Shown: in pieces, positions 59,117 to 64,000 of the stretch | Numbering within the stretch: position 1 is the stretch's first letter | Layout of the letters: each line of letters starts with the position of its first letter | DNA from: Hyphomicrobium sp. 12-62-95 | GTDB lineage: Bacteria > Pseudomonadota > Alphaproteobacteria > Rhizobiales > Hyphomicrobiaceae | Length of the DNA: 64,000 nucleotides | Reading direction: 5' to 3' | Assembly: GCA_002279935.1 (NCBI GenBank) | Contig: NCCZ01000013.1 | Coordinates: 62,001 to 126,000, forward strand | Program-made: the position numbers and the translations under genes | Notes under the pieces: generated by a model | Seen by the model: the letters and a program-made list of their open reading frames with translations, nothing else | Told to the model about the DNA's origin: nothing | Databases searched by the model: none

Positions 59117-60244
59117 TTACGCCATACCCAGCTCAGGCGGCTCTTCCGGCGCTGTCGTTGCGCCCCCCGACGTGCCCAACGCCTTCTCGCACCGCTGCTT
59201 GATCTGCTCCGGCGTGGCAGGGCTCAAGGCCATGCCATTGATCAACGCTACGGACGATTTCCATGCACGCTGCACATCGTAGCCCGCCTGCGAAAGCGAT
59301 GATTTCTCATCCTTCGTAAACGCGGCCACCCTGTCCTGCGCGATGTTTGCCGCCGGCACAAAGCGGTCGTACCCAATATTGACGGCTTTCAAAGCCGTCT
59401 TCAGCTCATCCACGCCAGTGGTCGAGAGCACAGTGCCGTTGCCGTTCGCCAGTGTGAATTTGGTCACGAAGCGTTCAGCGTTGATCCCGGAATTCGCAGC
59501 GCGCGATTTGTCTTCCTCGGTAAACGGACCGAAGAACTTGATGTTCTCACGCACCACCGTGTCGCCCTCGCCGATATCCACCAGATCCAGACCCTGCGAT
59601 CTGAACTCCACCAGCGAAAGACGCGAAACCTTCGGGCGATCCTCGCCCTGCAGCGTCACCTGCGTTCGGAAGCCGCTGCCATCAATATTGTACTTCGCCG
59701 AAATCCTCTGACGATCGTCATCCTTAAGCTCGCTCAGCTTCCTGATGTTCATGGTGTGAACGGCCGCACCGTCGCCGATGCCCACGAAACGCGCCCCGCG
59801 CTCGTTAAGCTCCGCAATCGTTTTGGTCGCCCAGAACGAACCAAGCTCTCTAATCAGCACAACCCGGGTGCGGAACTTCGACGTGTCCGAAGCATTCGCC
59901 TGTTCGGCAAAGATCTTCTTCTGCTCAGGCGTGATCGGCTCCAAACGCATGATGTTGCCGCGCACCGCATACTTGCCGCCGCCCACATACACGAGCTGGA
60001 AGTCATTCGAACGCAGCTCCTTCACAGATTCGCGGGCATAGGTAGGATCGATCTTACCCGCCTCGTAGATCTTGGATTGAAACCCGCCCGACGAACCGTC
60101 CACATCGCCGCCTTTAGGACCATTCACGATCTGCAGGTAACGAATGCCGCTGACAAGAATTGCCCGCTGCGAGCCGTCCTCCAAAGTCACTGTAATGGCT
60201 TTGGCTTTTACGCTATTATTGGTGTTGTTTACATTGGTGCTCAT
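59117..60244 (-). CDS. Tandem LytTR-like repeat protein
   Basis: A 375-residue soluble protein built from about four degenerate units of 75-85 residues. Each has a strand such as ITVTLEDGSQRAILVSG, TRVVLIRELGSFWATKTIAE, TQVTLQGEDRPKVSRLSLVE or TKFTLANGNGTVLSTTGVDE. A block like FQLVYVGGGKYAVRGNIMRL, ARFVGIGDGAAVHTMNIRKL, LDLVDIGEGDTVVRENIKFF or IGYDRFVPAANI follows, then a Pro/Lys-rich linker (ITPEQKK, FTEEDKS, FTKDEKS). No signal peptide. AAAAGGAG precedes the ATG. The unit matches the 58501 protein. Role unknown; see findings. Confidence 0.65.
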   Translation of the reverse strand: MSTNVNNTNNSVKAKAITVTLEDGSQRAILVSGIRYLQIVNGPKGGDVDGSSGGFQSKIYEAGKIDPTYARESVKELRSNDFQLVYVGGGKYAVRGNIMRLEPITPEQKKIFAEQANASDTSKFRTRVVLIRELGSFWATKTIAELNERGARFVGIGDGAAVHTMNIRKLSELKDDDRQRISAKYNIDGSGFRTQVTLQGEDRPKVSRLSLVEFRSQGLDLVDIGEGDTVVRENIKFFGPFTEEDKSRAANSGINAERFVTKFTLANGNGTVLSTTGVDELKTALKAVNIGYDRFVPAANIAQDRVAAFTKDEKSSLSQAGYDVQRAWKSSVALINGMALSPATPEQIKQRCEKALGTSGGATTAPEEPPELGMA

Positions 60245-60562
60245 AATTAAATACTCCTTTTCGATATGATTAGCTATAAAATATGTACAGCGATATTTTC
60301 ATAATCAACCATGGATGGTCAATTAATTGATTTTAGAATTTCAATAATCGGCTGATTTCCGCGCCTTTTGCGCCGGATGCTTTTACATATTACAAAACAC
60401 CTTTTGCAACTTTCAGCCGCAATTTTCTAAAAGCGCAGCAATTTTATTGTTGGCAACATATCGAACTGCTCCGAAAATTATCAGCATTCTCCCTTTCGGG
60501 TCCCGCATCCGAAACGCCCAGGGCTTTCCCCACAGGCCCTGAGCACCTTCAACCCGCAAATC
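60245..60562 (-). promoter_or_regulatory. AT-rich promoter region
   Basis: About 320 bases without a gene, sharply richer in A/T than its surroundings from 60245 to about 60480. It carries the promoter for the tandem-repeat gene (minus strand); TTGACC at about 60327 with AT-rich sequence 17 bases on is a candidate. A CAGGGC/GCCCTG hairpin lies at about 60519-60541 but has no T run. Confidence 0.5.
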
Positions 60563-60883
60563 TCAGAATTTCGGCCACTCGCGCCACCGCACGACTGGGC
60601 AATACGGGCCGCTGGTGCGAAACGGATCCAGCCCGACATAATCGCACCGCGTATAAATGCGGGCCGATCCGGTCCCGACATACGAATACTCATAAAGAAC
60701 ATGCGGATTGCCCCACGCGTAGAGCATCCAGCCCACAGATCCAACCACCAACAGCCGTCCGTTCAGGCTGATATTCGACTCCGCAAAACTCTGCTTTACA
60801 GTCCGCCACAGCGCTCTTTGCACCGCGCCCTTGGGGTTGCGCGGATCATCAGGCTCTGGAAAATGTTTCAAGACATAAGCCAT
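60563..60883 (-). CDS. Small membrane protein downstream of the coupling protein
   Basis: A 106-residue protein with one hydrophobic stretch (RLLVVGSVGWMLYAWGN) and a basic N-terminus. Its ATG overlaps the coupling-protein stop (TGATG), so translation is coupled. Its last part is Tyr/Arg-rich and soluble. Family not recognised; probably part of the transfer machinery. Confidence 0.68.
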   Translation of the reverse strand: MAYVLKHFPEPDDPRNPKGAVQRALWRTVKQSFAESNISLNGRLLVVGSVGWMLYAWGNPHVLYEYSYVGTGSARIYTRCDYVGLDPFRTSGPYCPVVRWREWPKF

Positions 60884-62592
60884 CAGAACACTACCTCCTT
60901 GGGTCCTTTGAAGCGCTTGCTCCCGTATCGCTTATTGGCCGCATATTTCGAACGCATCGGTTCGCACCGCTCATAACCAGGTAGGCTGACCAGCATCACC
61001 CGCTCTTGCCGGTACAGCACGATCGCCCGCTTCTCCCGCCGCACCATCTCCGGCGTCAGCACAGGCCGCTGCGCAATCGAACGGTTCTCACCAACCCCGT
61101 CACTCGCCGCATGGCCCAACGAATAAGATGACGAAAGAATATTCTGGGTTCCGCACAGCTCGCTGACCTTCTTGGCCTCCTCATCCGTCGAAATGCCGAA
61201 GAACATCTTCAAATCCGAGTTGTCGAGAATCATCTGCTCACCTTCCGCGCCCCACGTGGCGCGCATCTGCGCCCGCGACTGACAAACATTGATCACGTGA
61301 ACATTGCCGTCGCCGCGCACAATCGTCATCTGCTTGGGCAGATCCTTCACGACGAAGTTCGCCGCCTCATCGTTGATGAAAACCACACGCTGCGGGCATG
61401 GATCGCGCTGCAGCTCGAGCAGCATGCACGCGTTCAGCATCGCCCCGAACGGCTCGAACACCACACGCCGCGAGCTGTCGAAATGGTTGTAGATCGTGAG
61501 ATGACGGCCCTGTGCATCCTTGTATTTAAGGTCGCGATACCGGAACGTTGATTTCTCGGTCAGCTTGTGCAGGATTCCCGACCTCGCATAGGGCATCATC
61601 GCCTGCTTGGCGACGTTGATATATTCCTGCAGCCCGCCCGGCTTCTTGTCGTTGACCATACCCATCATGCCGCGGGCCATGATCGCCAGATCGCCCTCCA
61701 GCGCGGTCTCGTATTCCACAGCCTCGCACAGCGCGAGGAACATATTCAAATCCGTCACAATCGCCTGAACCGCTGACAGACTGGCGATATCAGGGTCCTT
61801 CACGCAAAGGCCGATCATCGCAATCGTGATCACGTCACGACCGCCCTGCCGCCAATAGGAATTGCGCTCATCCTTGGGCTCCGGCACCAGCGCCAGCGCG
61901 ATCGTCCGCGCATCCGTCAGCACGTCACCACCACCGGCCGCAAGACCGTCCTTGATCAGATCCAGCGGATTGTACGCTTCCGATCCGCCAACCCCGAGAC
62001 GAATGACCCGCTGCCCGAAACGCCATGCCCGGTATGCCGAGGTCACGTCGTAATTCTCGCGTTTGACATCCGTCACCACGCAAGGCTCATCGATCAATCC
62101 CAGAAAAATGAAAACCAAATTCCGGTTCTTGCCTGCGCCCGAAGGCGCAATGATCAGCATGTGAACTGCTTCGAGCAGCAGAACCTTGCGACCCACCACC
62201 CCGGCATAGAACACCACCTTGTTCTTCACCGATCCGAACAGCCTTGCGAACCAGCCCTGCTCAACGCAGATCCCGGACTCCTCAATATCCTCAACGGTCG
62301 CGATGCGCGCCGAATGCGTCGATTCCTTCGGCCGTTCGGCATCCAGCGCCTTCCTGAATCGCAGCCGAAACCGGAGCGCCGCCAGCACAAGCTGCAGAAC
62401 GCAAAACCCAGCCACGGCCATAAAACCAATGCGCGCCTGTTCGGCATACTCTAGCGGCACGTAATGCCAGGCCCAGCCGTCCTTCAGTGCGCAATAGAGC
62501 GCGCCAAGAACAACGACGGATTGCACCACGGGCGACGTCTTCTTCCGCGCCTCCTGGCCTTGCCCGTTAGCTCCGCTCCTACCGCCAGCCAT
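60883..62592 (-). CDS. VirD4/TraG-type type IV coupling ATPase
   Basis: A 569-residue T4SS coupling protein that would bring DNA substrate to a secretion channel. Two N-terminal membrane helices (about residues 37-75) precede the ATPase domain. Walker A is IIAPSGAGKNRNLVF (about 145), Walker B is RVVFINDEAANFVV (about 400), and VTDVKRENYDVTSAYR and VINVCQSRAQM are also typical of VirD4/TraG. Within the window no VirB-type channel gene or relaxase is seen; these may lie beyond the right edge. Confidence 0.9.
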   Translation of the reverse strand: MAGGRSGANGQGQEARKKTSPVVQSVVVLGALYCALKDGWAWHYVPLEYAEQARIGFMAVAGFCVLQLVLAALRFRLRFRKALDAERPKESTHSARIATVEDIEESGICVEQGWFARLFGSVKNKVVFYAGVVGRKVLLLEAVHMLIIAPSGAGKNRNLVFIFLGLIDEPCVVTDVKRENYDVTSAYRAWRFGQRVIRLGVGGSEAYNPLDLIKDGLAAGGGDVLTDARTIALALVPEPKDERNSYWRQGGRDVITIAMIGLCVKDPDIASLSAVQAIVTDLNMFLALCEAVEYETALEGDLAIMARGMMGMVNDKKPGGLQEYINVAKQAMMPYARSGILHKLTEKSTFRYRDLKYKDAQGRHLTIYNHFDSSRRVVFEPFGAMLNACMLLELQRDPCPQRVVFINDEAANFVVKDLPKQMTIVRGDGNVHVINVCQSRAQMRATWGAEGEQMILDNSDLKMFFGISTDEEAKKVSELCGTQNILSSSYSLGHAASDGVGENRSIAQRPVLTPEMVRREKRAIVLYRQERVMLVSLPGYERCEPMRSKYAANKRYGSKRFKGPKEVVF

Positions 62593-62611
62593 CGCTCCAA
62601 CTCCCGGTTCT

Positions 62612-62650
62612 GGTCAAAAAAATGCGGGGCACGCCTAAGCGCTGCCCCGC
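62612..62650 (-). terminator. Terminator between coiled-coil and coupling-protein genes
   Basis: GCGGGGCA and TGCCCCGC form an 8-bp stem, followed on the minus strand by ATTTTTTTG. It should reduce transcription into the coupling-protein gene, which starts only 20 bases further on. Confidence 0.75.
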
Positions 62651-62669
62651 TACCACCCCTCGCCCGCCA

Positions 62670-63395
62670 TCACGAGCCCTCGCTCGGAAACGAGCACAGG
62701 CCCGTGGCTTCTTCCATTTCAGCGGCCGTGAAACGAATCTGCGCCAACTCCGCCGCAGAAATCGTTTCCGTCACCACCGCCTGTCCCGGGCGCTTCCTGG
62801 CCAGCTGCACATTGATCGTCACACCCTGGTCATTCGGCACCTGCACGTAGCACCAGGCCGTCACCCACTCCTGATGCCGAACGAACGACTTGTATTCGAC
62901 GCCGGTTTGGACGTTGATCCCGCGCGTGAACGTGTTGCTCTTGAACAGATTGAACGAGGTCGAGGCTTTCTCCAGCGCCTCAAGCTTGCCCAGCTGCTCG
63001 GCAAGCTCCGCCCGTTTCTGGTCCAAACCCGCCTTCTCGCCTTCGAGCGCCTTGCCGCGCCCTTCAAGCCCGGCAATCTCCTCGTTCCGTTTCTTGATCA
63101 TGGTGTCGAGCTCACGCTCGCGCTGCTGGAATTCTTTTTGACGCTCCACCATCTCCTGCTGAAACGCCTTCTCCATCTTGAACAAGCCTTCGCCAAGCTT
63201 CTTGTCGAAGCACTTGTCATCGCCCTGAAACTCAATGCCCGCCACGCAGCGCATCTCTGACCAGATCGGATCATCAGGGAGAGAACGAGCAATGTTGAAC
63301 GCCACCAGCACGCCCACCGAAGCCGTCACGCCGCCAACGGCGCAAACCGTTGCGAAATCCACAATTCCAGACCCAACATCACCCAGCTTGCTCAT
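62670..63395 (-). CDS. Membrane-anchored coiled-coil protein
   Basis: A 241-residue protein with one N-terminal helix (VCAVGGVTASVGVLVAF), two Cys, a long coiled coil (MVERQKEFQQRERELDTMIK through LEGEKAGLDQKRAELAEQL), and a beta-rich C-terminus (TAWCYVQVPNDQGVTINVQL). Probably periplasmic and part of the envelope-spanning apparatus. AGAAAGGAAAGC precedes the ATG. Family not recognised. Confidence 0.68.
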   Translation of the reverse strand: MSKLGDVGSGIVDFATVCAVGGVTASVGVLVAFNIARSLPDDPIWSEMRCVAGIEFQGDDKCFDKKLGEGLFKMEKAFQQEMVERQKEFQQRERELDTMIKKRNEEIAGLEGRGKALEGEKAGLDQKRAELAEQLGKLEALEKASTSFNLFKSNTFTRGINVQTGVEYKSFVRHQEWVTAWCYVQVPNDQGVTINVQLARKRPGQAVVTETISAAELAQIRFTAAEMEEATGLCSFPSEGS

Positions 63396-63550
63396 TATGC
63401 TTTCCTTTCTTCAGAACCGCTCCGATATCGCCACCTCAATCGGATCTGTTCATTCTCCAGTATTCGTTGTTGTGAACCGTCTTCTGCGCCTCAACTGCAC
63501 GACATGGCTTTCCGTAAAAATTTCTTGCCCCTCCTTCTCCCCGTTCGGTG

Positions 63551-63577
63551 AAAAGAGCGCGCTTACGCGCGCTCTCT
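63551..63577 (-). terminator. Terminator overlapping the stop codon of the 63563 gene
   Basis: On the minus strand GAGAGCGCGC, loop GTAA, GCGCGCTCTTTTC: the TAA stop (63565-63563) lies in the loop and the last codons form the 5' arm. Translating ribosomes would cover the stem. Confidence 0.7.
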
Positions 63578-64000
63578 CTTCTTGCCAGCCGGCGCTACAG
63601 CCACCTTTCCCGCAACCGGCAATGCGATCTTCCCCAGCACGTCCGGATTGAGCAGCTCCTTGCCGACCACATCATCAAGCTCCAACAGGCCGCGGACGCG
63701 CGCTTCCCGCTTTTCGCGGCGCTTGACTTCCTCCAGTCCGTGCAGACCCAAGAAGATCAACGCCCACACCGCAAAGAGGTCGATACCGATCGCCAGAGCC
63801 AGAGCGGGCTTGAACTTGTGCTTGAAGTTCCAGACCACCTCCGACAGCGAAACCGACTCCACCAGCGAACCGCTAACGGCCTCAGCGCCCGAGAGCTCAT
63901 CGATCAGCGTTCTCAGCTTGCCGGCGATCTCCGCCATATCCTGACGGGTCTGATCGATAGCCGCTGTCTGACGCGCGCCAACCTTCGAACCATCGGTCGG
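63563..64000 (-). CDS. Partial membrane protein, N-terminus beyond window edge
   Basis: The frame is open to the right edge, so the gene continues outside; an internal Met at 63937 need not be the start. The visible 145 residues hold a helical region (QTRQDMAEIAGKLRTLIDEL), one membrane helix (LALAIGIDLFAVWALIFLGL) and a charged tail ending KKRERA. It belongs to the minus-strand cluster with the coupling protein. Family not recognised. Confidence 0.65.
   Translation of the reverse strand, partial: PTDGSKVGARQTAAIDQTRQDMAEIAGKLRTLIDELSGAEAVSGSLVESVSLSEVVWNFKHKFKPALALAIGIDLFAVWALIFLGLHGLEEVKRREKREARVRGLLELDDVVGKELLNPDVLGKIALPVAGKVAVAPAGKKRERA

Noticed and set aside
60245..60480. AT-rich region considered as oriT or replication origin
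   Set aside because: No repeated iterons and no nick-site-like motif that I can support; a promoter is the simpler reading.

Overview
The window looks alphaproteobacterial, probably Hyphomicrobiales-like. The basis is high GC, gene style, and a plasmid/ICE backbone (strawberry-notch helicase, Toprim protein, DUF2493, DUF2958, ParB) of the kind seen in alphaproteobacterial mobile elements. No rRNA or tRNA was seen, so the taxon is inference. The left half (1-27.3 kb) is dominated by metal handling and envelope genes. The right half (32.4-64 kb) is the backbone of a conjugative plasmid or integrative element. The left half may be cargo of the same element, but no attachment site or integrase is visible to prove it.

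Left part. Positions 1-5065 (minus) carry an envelope-glycosylation unit (ArnT/PMT-like transferase, small lipid-A-biosynthesis N-terminal-domain protein, ArnC/DPM1-like GT2) behind a PmrA/QseB-like response regulator and a frame-disrupted sensor kinase. An MFS transporter follows (5.5-6.8 kb). Then comes a minus-strand czcCBA-type heavy-metal efflux operon (7.1-13.7 kb) whose czcA is broken, with a His-rich protein upstream. Divergent from it is an rcnR-rcnA nickel/cobalt pair. A copper module (16.0-22.6 kb, plus) follows: small Pro-rich protein, TolC-like lipoprotein, multicopper oxidase, cupredoxin, CusF-like chaperone, response regulator and sensor kinase. Three near-identical DNA boxes precede its transcription units. 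A second RND pump with its adaptor (23.2-27.3 kb, minus) completes the metal/efflux part.

Middle (27.7-32.1 kb, minus). A tight three-gene operon encodes a small exported protein, an 860-residue exported protein with five 100-residue repeats (300-bp DNA repeats) and a Gly-rich tail, and a membrane-anchored spermidine-synthase-like protein.

Right part (32.4-64 kb). Plus-strand backbone genes include a strawberry-notch methylase/helicase (frameshifted), a Toprim protein, a DUF2493 protein, a DUF2958 protein, a large ParB-like protein, a CbbX-like AAA+ ATPase, a PcfJ-like fusion and many small unrecognised proteins. Most are preceded by a long leader holding a purine-rich AGAGAAAGA-type tract and a stable stem-loop whose sequence differs each time while the pairing is kept. 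This is the most striking unexplained pattern in the window. On the minus strand (54.3-56.5 and 58.5-64 kb) lies part of a conjugation-like cluster: a VirD4/TraG-type coupling ATPase, several single-pass membrane proteins, a PDZ-like membrane protein, and two proteins built of related repeats that look LytTR-like.

Several genes carry frame disruptions (sensor kinase, czcA, strawberry notch, a gene at 49.5 kb, a gene at 51.7 kb). Either the element is decaying or the sequence contains indel errors; raw reads would decide.
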